Assembly (NCBI RefSeq): GCF_022012415.1
Contig: NZ_JAKLTR010000008.1
Location: forward strand, 1-64,000
Direction of reading: 5' to 3'
DNA length: 64,000 bases
Origin: Terrimonas ginsenosidimutans
GTDB lineage: Bacteria > Bacteroidota > Bacteroidia > Chitinophagales > Chitinophagaceae
Positions 36,615 through 44,566 of the stretch are shown piece after piece. Position 1 is the first letter of the stretch, and the number at the start of each line of letters is the position of its first letter. Under the pieces are notes generated by a model. That model searched no databases. It was given only the letters and a program-made list of their open reading frames with translations, and was not told where the DNA came from. The position numbers were made by a program, and so were the translations under genes.

Positions 36615-37862
36615 ATGGAAAGAATAACAGCAAGCTATTATATAGAAACACCTTTTGATCCCGAAGACGCGGCAAAAGTGCTGGCCGGAGAACAATCCTC
36701 CGGCACGTTCGTATCTGTGCCCGGCGAAACAGAAGAACTAAAAGAACGTTTTGCCGCAAAAGTCGAAAGCGTAGAGCTGCTGGAAACCGTTGCGCAACCA
36801 GCCATCCCGGGAGCAACTGACAGAGGACGCGGATTCCAACGCGCCAATGTAAAAGTATCGTGGAGTATAGAAAATACCGGGTACAATATCCCTGTACTGA
36901 TCTCCACGCTTCAGGGAAACCTTTACGAGATCACCCAATTCACAGGTTTGCGATTGATGGATATCCAACTGCCTGCATCGTTCGGCAAACACTATAAAGG
37001 CCCTGCGTTCGGAGTAAATGGCTGCAGGGAACTGACTTCCGTAACAGACCGGCCATTGATCGGCACGATCATCAAACCTTCGATCGGGTTAACACCGGAA
37101 GACACCGCTTCGCTTGCCGGTACACTTGCAACAGCAGGAATCGACTTTATCAAAGATGACGAATTGCTTTCCAGCTCAGCCAATTCCCCTTTTGAATCCC
37201 GCGTGGACGCGATCATGAATGTGATCAACCGGCATGCAGACAAAACGGGAAAGAAGGTAATGTACGCTTTCAACATCACCGGGGAGATTGATGAGATGCT
37301 CCGCCGTTATGAAAAGATCGTCAATGCCGGCGGCACCTGTGCGATGCTCAGCGTCAACAGTATTGGATACCCTGGCGTTAAAAAGATCTGTGACCAGCGC
37401 GCACTGGCTATCCATGCACATCGTAACGGATGGGGAATGCTTACGCGCCACCCCCTGCTGGGTATTGAATTCAAGGCATACCAGCAATTCTGGCGACTGG
37501 CCGGTGTGGATCAGTTACACGTTAATGGCATACAGAATAAATTCTGGGAAACAGATGACAGCGTGGTCAATTCGATCAAAGCATGTCAGCAACAACTGTT
37601 TGATCACAAAACGATATTACCGGTCGTTTCATCCGGCCAATGGGGTGGACAGGCTTTTGAAACATGGAGACGTACACAGACCACCGACCTGCTTTATATG
37701 GCGGGTGGAGGCATTATGGCGCATCCTATGGGGCCGCAGGCCGGTGTAGTAGCGCTGCAACAAGCCTGGCAGGCTGCAACAGATGGACTGACCCTGCAGC
37801 AGGCCGCTACACAGTATAAAGAATTTGCAAAGGCAGTTGAAAAATTCGGAACGAAAAATTGA
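36615..37862 (+). CDS. RuBisCO-like protein (form IV), acid-sugar pathway candidate
   Basis: The 415-aa protein is a RuBisCO large-subunit homologue. Conserved positions include Lys154 (TIIKPSIGL), the carbamylated-lysine cluster Lys180-Asp182-Glu183 (DFIKDDEL), His269-Arg270 (AIHAHR), His302, SSGQWGG at 339-345 and MAGGGIMAHPMGP at 362-373. Lys177 of true RuBisCO is a Ser (KPS rather than KPK), so carboxylation of RuBP is not expected. Form IV proteins act in methionine salvage or, in the D-apionate routes, as 3-oxo-isoapionate-4-phosphate decarboxylase or transcarboxylase/hydrolase. The coupled DUF1537 kinase gene argues strongly for the latter type, not methionine salvage. The exact substrate is inference. 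Confidence 0.88.
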   Translation: MERITASYYIETPFDPEDAAKVLAGEQSSGTFVSVPGETEELKERFAAKVESVELLETVAQPAIPGATDRGRGFQRANVKVSWSIENTGYNIPVLISTLQGNLYEITQFTGLRLMDIQLPASFGKHYKGPAFGVNGCRELTSVTDRPLIGTIIKPSIGLTPEDTASLAGTLATAGIDFIKDDELLSSSANSPFESRVDAIMNVINRHADKTGKKVMYAFNITGEIDEMLRRYEKIVNAGGTCAMLSVNSIGYPGVKKICDQRALAIHAHRNGWGMLTRHPLLGIEFKAYQQFWRLAGVDQLHVNGIQNKFWETDDSVVNSIKACQQQLFDHKTILPVVSSGQWGGQAFETWRRTQTTDLLYMAGGGIMAHPMGPQAGVVALQQAWQAATDGLTLQQAATQYKEFAKAVEKFGTKN

Positions 37863-39169
37863 TACAACACAAAAACATACTATTAGCCTTCTACGGAGAT
37901 GATTTCACCGGATCTACTGATGCGCTGGAATTTATCAGCAATGCCGGCGCAACAGCGATGCTGTTCATAAAACCTCCGACGGCAGCGCAACTGGCGCAGT
38001 ATCCATCGTTGAATGTGATCGGCATTGCCGGAGCTACACGATCATTGGCTACGCCCGAAATGAAAGATGAATTGCTTCCCGCTTTAGTACAATTAAAAGC
38101 TACCGGAGCAAAGCATGTGCATTACAAAGTGTGCTCCACTTTCGACTCATCACCTGCCACAGGAAGTATTGGGAAAGCAATGGACATTGCACAGCAGCTG
38201 TTTCCTGACAAGCCAATCCCTGTACTCGGCGGTATGCCTGCCCTGGGAAGATACTGCGTATTCGGAAATCTGTTCGCAAGGATGGGGATCGGAAGCAATG
38301 GCACCATCTACAGGCTTGACCGGCATCCATCCATGATGAATCACCCCGTCACACCGGCAGACGAAAGCGACCTTATTCTTCATTTGCAAAAACAAACCAG
38401 CAACAGAGGTTGTCTCATCGATATTATACAACAGACCAACCCTGTAAAGGAATGGATGCCGGCGACTGCAGCAGAGTGCGACTTCGTTCTGCTTGATGCA
38501 TTGCGCGATGATGATCTTGAAAGAACAGGTGAATGGCTAGAGCAGCAGGCACAGCAAAGATCAACATTATTCTCCATCGGATCCTCAGGTATCGAAATGG
38601 CTTTAGGGAAGTACTGGAACGCCACGGGAAAGCTGCGGCGGGTACAACAATGGGCTGATCCGGGAATCGCGGATCCGCTGCTCGTGGTATCGGGAAGTTG
38701 CTCACCCATTACTACCGGGCAAATCGAATACGCTACACGATCGGGCTTTCAATTAGTGGAACTGAATGCATCAGCCGCTATTGACAGTACGATCGATCTG
38801 AAGAAAGTGATTCACCAGGTAAATGATCTCTTGAAAGACAGAAAGCATGTACTCGTACATACCGGTACCCGGAAGGCAAAAAATCTGCCGTCGAAGATAC
38901 TTGGATCAACGCTTGGCCTGATCGCCAAAGCAGCAGCAGAAGCGGGTGCAACTAAACGCATCATTATCGCAGGGGGTGACACAAGCAGCTATGCCGCCAG
39001 GGCAATGGAAATTGATGCAGTATCGATGATCGCTCCGCTTGTAAGCGGAGCTCCGTTGTGCAGGGCATATTCTGCAAATAAAGCGATAGACGGATTAGAA
39101 GTAAATTTCAAAGGCGGGCAGGTTGGAGCAGATGATTATTTCGCTCTATGCGTTCGTGGTAAAAAATAA
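37859..39169 (+). CDS. DUF1537 four-carbon/acid-sugar kinase
   Basis: The 436-aa protein matches the OtnK/DtnK/OiaK kinase family. The N-terminal sugar-binding domain opens FYGDDFTGSTDALEF, and the C-terminal ATP-binding domain has VVSGSCSPIT at about 279-288, VLVHTGTR at about 330-337 and IIIAGGDTSSYAARAM at about 365-380. These kinases phosphorylate acid sugars such as threonate, erythronate or 3-oxo-isoapionate with ATP. The start is TTG at 37859, and the TTGA overlap with the stop of the RuBisCO-like gene shows translational coupling. Pairing of the two enzymes at this overlap is the best evidence that the kinase makes the substrate of the RuBisCO-like protein. Confidence 0.9.
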   Translation: MIQHKNILLAFYGDDFTGSTDALEFISNAGATAMLFIKPPTAAQLAQYPSLNVIGIAGATRSLATPEMKDELLPALVQLKATGAKHVHYKVCSTFDSSPATGSIGKAMDIAQQLFPDKPIPVLGGMPALGRYCVFGNLFARMGIGSNGTIYRLDRHPSMMNHPVTPADESDLILHLQKQTSNRGCLIDIIQQTNPVKEWMPATAAECDFVLLDALRDDDLERTGEWLEQQAQQRSTLFSIGSSGIEMALGKYWNATGKLRRVQQWADPGIADPLLVVSGSCSPITTGQIEYATRSGFQLVELNASAAIDSTIDLKKVIHQVNDLLKDRKHVLVHTGTRKAKNLPSKILGSTLGLIAKAAAEAGATKRIIIAGGDTSSYAARAMEIDAVSMIAPLVSGAPLCRAYSANKAIDGLEVNFKGGQVGADDYFALCVRGKK

Positions 39170-39187
39170 TCTTTATAAAAAAACACA

Positions 39188-39847
39188 ATGACACAGAAGA
39201 CCATCGGCCTCGTTCACACTTCCGCTACACTCGTCCCCGTGTTTGCGGAGCTTTGCAATAAATATCTTCCGCAGGTGAAAGTGTTCAACATTGTTGATGA
39301 CAGCCTGATCAAGAACACGATCGCCTGTGGTGAACTCACACCATCCACCTCAAAACGCGTGGTGAATTATGCTGATTCTGCACAGGAAGCGGGCGCAGAC
39401 CTGATCCTGTTCACCTGTTCGTCTATCGGCCCGGCAGTTGAAACGGCAGCCACCCTCAGTAATGTACCTGTACTAAGAGTTGACCAGCCCATGGCAGATA
39501 TAGCGGTGCAAACGGGAAAACGTATCGGAGTCATCGCAACACTTTCAACTACACTTCAGCCAACCAGCGATCTTGTCAGAAGAAGAGCAATGGTTGCGGG
39601 CAAAGAGATCGTCCTGTTATCAAAGCTTTGCGAGGGTGCATTTGACGCGTTGATGAGTGGAGATGCCGCAACACATGATAAGAAAGTTGGTGAAGCGTTG
39701 ATAGAACTATCAAAAGAAGTGGACGTGATATTGCTGGCACAGGCTTCAATGGCCCGGGTAGTGGATACGCTGGATGAAAAAGACAAGCGCGTACCCATTC
39801 TCGCCAGCCCGACGATCGCCATAAAACACATCGCATCCATTCTTTAA
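39188..39847 (+). CDS. Asp/Glu-racemase-family protein with a single catalytic Cys
   Basis: The 219-aa protein belongs to the Asp/Glu/hydantoin racemase superfamily (two pseudo-symmetric domains; MTQKTIGLVHTSATLVPVF, ILFTCSSIG, VLRVDQPMADIAVQTGKRIGV). Cys77 in FTCSS is the first catalytic cysteine. The second, normally in an LGCAGM-type motif, is replaced by Gln185 in LLAQASM, so classical two-base racemisation is ruled out. One-Cys relatives include arylmalonate decarboxylase and maleate isomerase-type enzymes, so decarboxylation, isomerisation or hydrolysis of an acid sugar intermediate is possible. It is 18 bp after the kinase gene and belongs to the same operon. The family is firm; the reaction is unknown. 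Confidence 0.85.
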   Translation: MTQKTIGLVHTSATLVPVFAELCNKYLPQVKVFNIVDDSLIKNTIACGELTPSTSKRVVNYADSAQEAGADLILFTCSSIGPAVETAATLSNVPVLRVDQPMADIAVQTGKRIGVIATLSTTLQPTSDLVRRRAMVAGKEIVLLSKLCEGAFDALMSGDAATHDKKVGEALIELSKEVDVILLAQASMARVVDTLDEKDKRVPILASPTIAIKHIASIL

Positions 39848-39858
39848 CCGTTTGCCAT

Positions 39859-41187
39859 ATGAAAAGTCTCAACCGGATCAGCCTGCTTATTTCCGGCATT
39901 GCCGTGATCACTGTGATTGCAGGTATCGTCTTGCAGAACGCAAACATCTTTCAGCCCGCTTCATTGATCGCAGCCGTTACGCTGGCAATAGGACTGGGCT
40001 CTGTTGAATCAATGAAAGGGTACCGGTATACAGCCTGGATCATTGCGGCAGTGGTAGCGGGGATGATGTATCCGCAGGCATTTCTTCGTTGGGGAGATAT
40101 CAATTTGCGTGACAAAACCCTGATCCTTGTCATTATCCAATTGGTGATGTTTGGTATGGGCACGCACATGAGCCTCCGGGATTTCAAAGGCTTTGCTGCT
40201 ACAGGAAAAGGCGTATTGATCGGGTTATTCTGTCACTTTTCCATAATGCCGTTAATGGGTTTGCTGCTTATCAACGTCTTTGATTTTGAACCGGAGATAG
40301 CCGCCGGAATTATCCTGATCGGTAGTTGCAGCAGTGGTCTGGCCTCTAATGTGATGGTATACCTGGCCCGGGCAAATCTTGTATTATCAGTGATCGTCAC
40401 CGCCATGGCAACACTTGTTGCTCCATTCCTTACACCCTTGCTGATGAAATTGCTGGCAGGCACCCTGGTGGAAGTAAATTTCATCGAGATGATGATGGAG
40501 ATCATTAAGATCGTACTGGTGCCGATCGGTGCGGCATTGCTGCATGATTTTCTTAAAACCGCTTCCTCTTCACAAAAGAAAAAGATCTACACCGCAGGTC
40601 TTGCCTGTGCAGTCTGGTTAGCGATCCTGCTATCTGGTTTATCAGGCTGGATATCTGCCAATGCATCTGTTCCCATGCAGCAAAGCCTGAGCATGCTTTC
40701 TTTCTTTGCCGGAGCCATCATTGCCGGCATCTTATATCACCAGCTTTATAGGCGCTTCCCAAAGATAGACAGCCTGATGCCCTACTTGTCGATGTTCGGG
40801 ATCATCTACTTCACCACCGTCACCACTGCCGCTGGCAGGGACAACCTGCTCAGAGTCGGTTTCCTTTTATTTGTCGCATCTGTGATCCATAATGCCGCCG
40901 GATATTTCTTCGGGTACTGGCTTAGCCGTTTATTTGGAATGGATAAAAATTCCAGCAGAACAATCGCTTTTGAAGTCGGGTTACAAAATGGCGGCATGGC
41001 AAGCGGGCTTGCCGGTGCAATGGGAAAACTTGGAACAGTAGGATTGGCGGCGGCAGTCTTCAGTCCGTGGATGAACATCAGCGGAAGCTTGCTGGCAAAC
41101 TACTGGAGGAAAAGGCCGGTGAAAGAAGAGGAGCTCTTTCATAGCGAAGGGAAGGTGGCGTCAGCGGGTGACGCTGTGAGCGTTTGA
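39859..41187 (+). CDS. BASS-family sodium/organic-anion symporter
   Basis: The 442-aa inner-membrane protein has about ten hydrophobic helices. It carries bile acid:sodium symporter (SBF) signatures such as GMGTHMSLRDF at about 102-112, LIGSCSSGLASNVMVYLARANLVLS at about 155-180, and EVGLQNGGMASGLA at about 375-388, where the EVGxQN motif lines the sodium and substrate site. BASS proteins carry carboxylates such as bile acids, pyruvate and pantoate with Na+. It is 11 bp after the racemase-family gene and closes the operon, so it is the obvious inner-membrane importer for the acid sugar. The C-terminal tail (about 420-442) is poorly conserved. Confidence 0.88.
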   Translation: MKSLNRISLLISGIAVITVIAGIVLQNANIFQPASLIAAVTLAIGLGSVESMKGYRYTAWIIAAVVAGMMYPQAFLRWGDINLRDKTLILVIIQLVMFGMGTHMSLRDFKGFAATGKGVLIGLFCHFSIMPLMGLLLINVFDFEPEIAAGIILIGSCSSGLASNVMVYLARANLVLSVIVTAMATLVAPFLTPLLMKLLAGTLVEVNFIEMMMEIIKIVLVPIGAALLHDFLKTASSSQKKKIYTAGLACAVWLAILLSGLSGWISANASVPMQQSLSMLSFFAGAIIAGILYHQLYRRFPKIDSLMPYLSMFGIIYFTTVTTAAGRDNLLRVGFLLFVASVIHNAAGYFFGYWLSRLFGMDKNSSRTIAFEVGLQNGGMASGLAGAMGKLGTVGLAAAVFSPWMNISGSLLANYWRKRPVKEEELFHSEGKVASAGDAVSV

Positions 41188-41195
41188 GGGAAGTT

Positions 41196-42063
41196 TGGGG
41201 TGTTTTCGACGGGAGCGTCGAAGGGCTCTGTTTTTTTGCCGGGCGGGCAAGGGCGCTTTTTTTCGACGGGAGTGTCGAAAGACTCCGTTTACAATTTTTG
41301 CCGGGCAGGCAAGGCGTTTTTTTCGACGGGAGGTCGAAAGACTCCGTTTACTTTTTTTGCCTTGATGCAAAAAAAGTAACAAAAAAAGATCAAGGCTACG
41401 CGCAAATGGCTAAAAATTATGGGCTGCACCTGGCACTAAAATAAACTCGCCGGAGGAGGGTTTTGGATTGATTGGCGTGCCGGCTCAGACAATATTTTAG
41501 CGCCCTCGCCTTCGGCTCGTCGGTTACGGCCATAATTTTTTTAACGCCATTTGCGCTAGGCCGCCCCCTCTTAAAGCGGGCAGAAGGCCTTGTCATAAAT
41601 GTAGCTTTACGGTTCTTGCAAGTGTTGTTGTCTTTTATCAGAATAGCAACACGTCAATTTGTGATACCGCAACTGATATACAACGAATCTTCCTCGCAAC
41701 CGACTCCTCCTCTCTCAACGCCCCCGGCCTTGGAAAAAATGGCGTTAAGAAAATGGGAGGCTGGCACCGTCTGAGCCACACCGCAGGTGTGCGAAGGCGC
41801 CAAAAACTGTCTGAGCCAGCACGCCAATCAATTCATCATACTTTCCCGGCGAGTTTTTTTTGGTGCAGGTGACATCCTGCCATTTTTAGCCATTTTTTCC
41901 CAGCCTTGATTTTTTTTTGTTACTTTTTTTGCATCAAGGCAAAAAAAGTAAACAGAGTCTTCGAGGCAACCCCTCGAAAAAAAAGCGCCCTTGCCCGCCC
42001 GGCAAAATCCGTAAACAACGCCCTCGACCACCATCGAAAAAAGCCCCTTGCCCGCCCGGGCAA
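41196..42063. repeat. Nested imperfect palindrome of about 870 bp
   Basis: The left arm (about 41196-41570) and right arm (about 41719-42063) are inverted copies over most of their length. The best block, 41339-41397 against 41902-41960, differs at 2 of 59 positions. It contains its own 13-bp hairpin, TTACTTTTTTTGC and its complement around CTTGAT. Further matching blocks are 41450-41505 with 41796-41851 and 41531-41570 with 41719-41757. Outside the core each arm has tandem units of roughly 60-75 bp built on TCGACGGGAG and TTTGCCGGGCGGGCAAGG. The 150-bp centre is unique. No transposase or other intact gene is inside. It could be a non-autonomous mobile element or a large structured RNA. Confidence 0.8.
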
Positions 42064-42080
42064 ACATCCCCTTATCAAAA

Positions 42081-42120
42081 TAATATTGAGGTAGTCCAAA
42101 CTACCCCAGTATTATTTTTT
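42081..42120 (+). terminator. Hairpin terminator at the palindrome boundary
   Basis: TAATATTGAGGTAGT (42081-42095) pairs with 42100-42114 at 13 of 15 positions around a CCAA loop and is followed by TTTTTT. This is a strong intrinsic terminator on the plus strand, possibly for the acid-sugar operon or for transcripts of the palindrome. Confidence 0.7.
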
Positions 42121-42151
42121 CCCCCGCAGGCAACGTCCCCTCATAGCCCGC

Positions 42152-42328
42152 TGTCAGGCAAAGAAAAAGGAATACAGTGCTTGCTTTTGCAAAACAGATT
42201 TCTATGCAGGCCTTTATGAAGACCGGGCTGTTTTCGAGATCCGTCTCACAGCCATTATCTGCGATGGCATCAATATAATTTATGATCAGAACGGTAAAGA
42301 ATTATTCCATTCCGGCAACCGGGATTAG
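42152..42328 (+). pseudogene. C-terminal remnant of a small protein gene
   Basis: Read from 42152 the frame gives CQAKKKEYSACFCKTDFYAG followed by LYEDRAVFEIRLTAIICDG, INIIYDQNGKELFHSGNRD and a TAG stop. This has the composition and pattern of a real secreted beta-rich Cys protein tail rather than random sequence. There is no ATG in the frame, the frame is closed by TAG at 42092-42094, and the 870-bp palindrome ends just upstream, so the 5' part is missing. A second in-frame-looking fragment (NNSTVIWSCSKPGGGQ, ending near 42405) follows. Probably a gene truncated when the repeat arrived; the family was not identified. Confidence 0.5.
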
Positions 42329-42438
42329 TATGATCAATACAGTGCTAACGTGAATAATTCAACCGTGATCTGGAGCTGCTCAAAGCCAGGTGGCGGACAA
42401 TAGATCAAAGAAGTTTAGGGTGAGTTGAAGTATACCTC

Positions 42439-42465
42439 GGGGCTGTGGCGAACAGCCCCTTTTTA
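42439..42465 (+). terminator. Strong intrinsic terminator
   Basis: GGGGCTGT (42439-42446) pairs perfectly with ACAGCCCC (42452-42459) around GGCGA and is followed by TTTTTATTT. It is well placed to end a plus-strand transcript that crosses the gene remnant. Confidence 0.8.
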
Positions 42466-42523
42466 TTTCCCTTAGCTAAGACGGTGGAGATTTAGGATTA
42501 CAATGGACACAGTCTATCGTCAT

Positions 42524-42554
42524 AAAATAAAAAAGGAAGGGTAGAAACCCCTCC
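42524..42554 (-). terminator. Terminator of the minus-strand PUL
   Basis: On the minus strand GGAGGGGT pairs with ACCCTTCC (one G-U pair) around a 4-nt loop and is followed by TTTTTTATTTT. It lies 55 bp after the esterase stop and ends the polysaccharide-locus transcript. Confidence 0.8.
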
Positions 42555-42608
42555 CGGAACGATTGCTTTTTCGAATTGCAATCTAACTGTAAGTCGCTCA
42601 AATATTTT

Positions 42609-44552
42609 TTAGTTATCCCAGTTATCTGTCCTGAACGGTACCGCAGGTAGACCTTCGACATTATAAAAATTCGCACCTTGCGGATTGTCTGCCCATGCAT
42701 AACGCACTGCTACCGGAACTTTTACCTTTTCACTCCACACGATCACCTTTCCATTTCTGATCCCGGCCCTGGCCCAGTGAAATACCCTGTCGGCGCCTGC
42801 CGTCGCAAAATACATTAATTCGCCGTTTTTGCCTGTTAAACCTTTGCCTTTGTGATCAAATTCCAGCACAACTTTTCCATTTTCCACGGTCATCGATTTA
42901 TAAACGGGCCCTGAATAAACGGTTTTCTTATCACCATAAACGAGATGGCGAGCCGTAAGCGCCAGCCTTTCGCCGACATCTTTTTTGTTAGCGGGATGAA
43001 TATCAAATTCTTCTCCGAGATCTATCGCCACGGCCAGGCCTGCATTGGGAATGCTATCCGCGACTTTCGCCTGCGATTCACGCAGCATGGCCCAATTGCT
43101 TTTTACAGGCTCAACCGGTGGTTTCATATAATTCGCCAGCTGAACGATCAAAAAAGGAAAATTTCCCTGCCCCCACCGGGTACGCCAGTCATTGATCATT
43201 GCCGGAAGCAATGTCCTGTACTCGATCGCCTTTCCTGTATTGGCTTCGCCCTGGTACCAGAGTACGCCTTTGATCCCATAGCCGATCAACGGTTCGATAC
43301 GCGAATGATACATGATCTCTGGCAGGTATTCGATCCGCGTAAAACTCCCAACCGGCATCGGTCGCATTACGACCCCTGTTTTCAAATTCCATTCTCCTGA
43401 AAGATCTATACTGGTTGTACCATTTGTCAGGCGATACCTGCGACCGGCGATCACGCCACCTCTCCCCTCTTTATCCACTATCCTGATCGTGATCATATTC
43501 CTTCCCGCACGGATGATCGAATCCGGAATGCGATACCGACGCTCCAGGTATCTGTTATCTTTTGAACCCACCCAATATCCATTAAAGTAAGTACTATCCA
43601 CATCATCGATCATTCCCAGCTCCAGGTACTTTTCTCCCGGAAGAAATGACGCATCAACCTCAATTTCTTTTTTGATCCATATCACGCCATCCTGCTGCAT
43701 TCCCTGGTCTTCCCAATAACCCGGCACACTATATTTCCCCCAACCGGAAAGATCAGTGTTATTACTTCCCCATTGCTTCGCAAGCCCTGTATCACCCCGG
43801 CGTTGCTCATTCATCCACTCATCGTTTACCCGCTTGTCCCTTGCTTTTACGCTATCGGAATAGCGCTCATTCCTGAAAGGCTTCGCTTTCTCCAAATAAT
43901 GAGGGAATTGCGCAAGCCCTTCTTCACTCATCCATCCTTCTGCAGCGGTGCCGGGATAGCTTGCATGAATGATCCCTATGGGTATAGTATACTTTTCATA
44001 AAGACTTCTCGCGAAGAAATAACCAACCGCACTATACATTAGTACATTGTCAGGAGTAGCGGGCTTCCAGCTCCCGGTTGCGTTTTCGCTTTTCTGAAAA
44101 CCGTACGGATTCTTTACCGCAAACTCCCTGATCTGATAATTACCTGCGTCTGCAATCTCTTTCGGATACGATTGCTTTGCCTTATACAGCTGATAATCCA
44201 TGTTCGACTGACCGGAGCATAACCACACATCACCAACCAGGATGTTGCGAACAGTTGTTGTTCTGCCTTCACTGGTGAATGACATTTCAACCGGCACACC
44301 CGGCTTTAATGCTGATAATCTGAATTTCCATTTACCGTCTGCAGCTGCGATCGTTTCTGCGGATTTTCCCTGAAATAAAAAATGAACTGTAGCGCCCGGT
44401 GTCGCCCATCCCCATAAAGTAAGCGGAAGATCCCGCTGTAACACCATGTTATCACTGATCAGGTTGGGCAGCTTCAGTTGCGCAAAGGATGTTTTCTGCA
44501 GCAGCAATCCAACCAGCATTGTTTGCAAAAAATAGGATAATGATCTATTCAT
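42609..44552 (-). CDS. Sialate O-acetylesterase-type esterase (SASA/SGNH)
   Basis: The start is placed at the ATG at 44552, giving 647 aa with a signal peptide (MNRSLSYFL to SFAQ). An ATG at 44573 would overlap the upstream gene. The SGNH esterase core shows the nucleophile in WLCSGQSNMDYQ, the glycine block in IIHASYPGTAAEGW, the oxyanion Asn in WYQGEANTGKA and the catalytic Asp-His pair in DIHPANKKDVGERL. A beta-sandwich insert (about 250-390; WEDQGMQQDGVIWIKKEIEV) resembles a GH2-type sugar-binding domain. Such enzymes remove O-acetyl groups from sialic acid, xylan or pectic sugars. As the last gene of the locus it probably deacetylates the polysaccharide before or during lyase action. Confidence 0.88.
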   Translation of the reverse strand: MNRSLSYFLQTMLVGLLLQKTSFAQLKLPNLISDNMVLQRDLPLTLWGWATPGATVHFLFQGKSAETIAAADGKWKFRLSALKPGVPVEMSFTSEGRTTTVRNILVGDVWLCSGQSNMDYQLYKAKQSYPKEIADAGNYQIREFAVKNPYGFQKSENATGSWKPATPDNVLMYSAVGYFFARSLYEKYTIPIGIIHASYPGTAAEGWMSEEGLAQFPHYLEKAKPFRNERYSDSVKARDKRVNDEWMNEQRRGDTGLAKQWGSNNTDLSGWGKYSVPGYWEDQGMQQDGVIWIKKEIEVDASFLPGEKYLELGMIDDVDSTYFNGYWVGSKDNRYLERRYRIPDSIIRAGRNMITIRIVDKEGRGGVIAGRRYRLTNGTTSIDLSGEWNLKTGVVMRPMPVGSFTRIEYLPEIMYHSRIEPLIGYGIKGVLWYQGEANTGKAIEYRTLLPAMINDWRTRWGQGNFPFLIVQLANYMKPPVEPVKSNWAMLRESQAKVADSIPNAGLAVAIDLGEEFDIHPANKKDVGERLALTARHLVYGDKKTVYSGPVYKSMTVENGKVVLEFDHKGKGLTGKNGELMYFATAGADRVFHWARAGIRNGKVIVWSEKVKVPVAVRYAWADNPQGANFYNVEGLPAVPFRTDNWDN

Positions 44553-44566
44553 TCTGTTTGAAAGAT

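Larger units (their letters stand above)
42064..42608. other. Gene-free stretch after the palindrome
   Basis: This 545-bp stretch holds no intact gene. It contains a hairpin terminator (42081-42120), a decayed coding remnant (42152-42328), a second strong plus-strand terminator (42439-42465) and the minus-strand terminator of the esterase gene (42524-42554). Confidence 0.6.

Noticed and set aside
36615..37862. True RuBisCO or methionine-salvage enolase (MtnW)
   Set aside because: A key active-site Lys is Ser (KPS), which argues against RuBisCO; no methionine-salvage gene is nearby and the coupled DUF1537 kinase points to acid-sugar metabolism.
41208..41345. CRISPR-like array from the spaced TCGACGGGAG units
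   Set aside because: Only about three units of unequal length, no constant spacer size, and no cas genes; they belong to the palindrome arm.
41184..41444. Frame encoding repeated FFAGRARALFFDGSVE units
   Set aside because: This is translation of the tandem DNA units of the palindrome arm, with no plausible protein character.
41472..41774. 100-codon frame across the centre of the large palindrome
   Set aside because: It runs through both inverted arms and reads their repeat sequence; no protein-like motif or start signal.
42476..42700. 74-codon minus-strand frame at the end of the esterase gene
   Set aside because: It overlaps the esterase 3' end in another frame and contains that gene's terminator.
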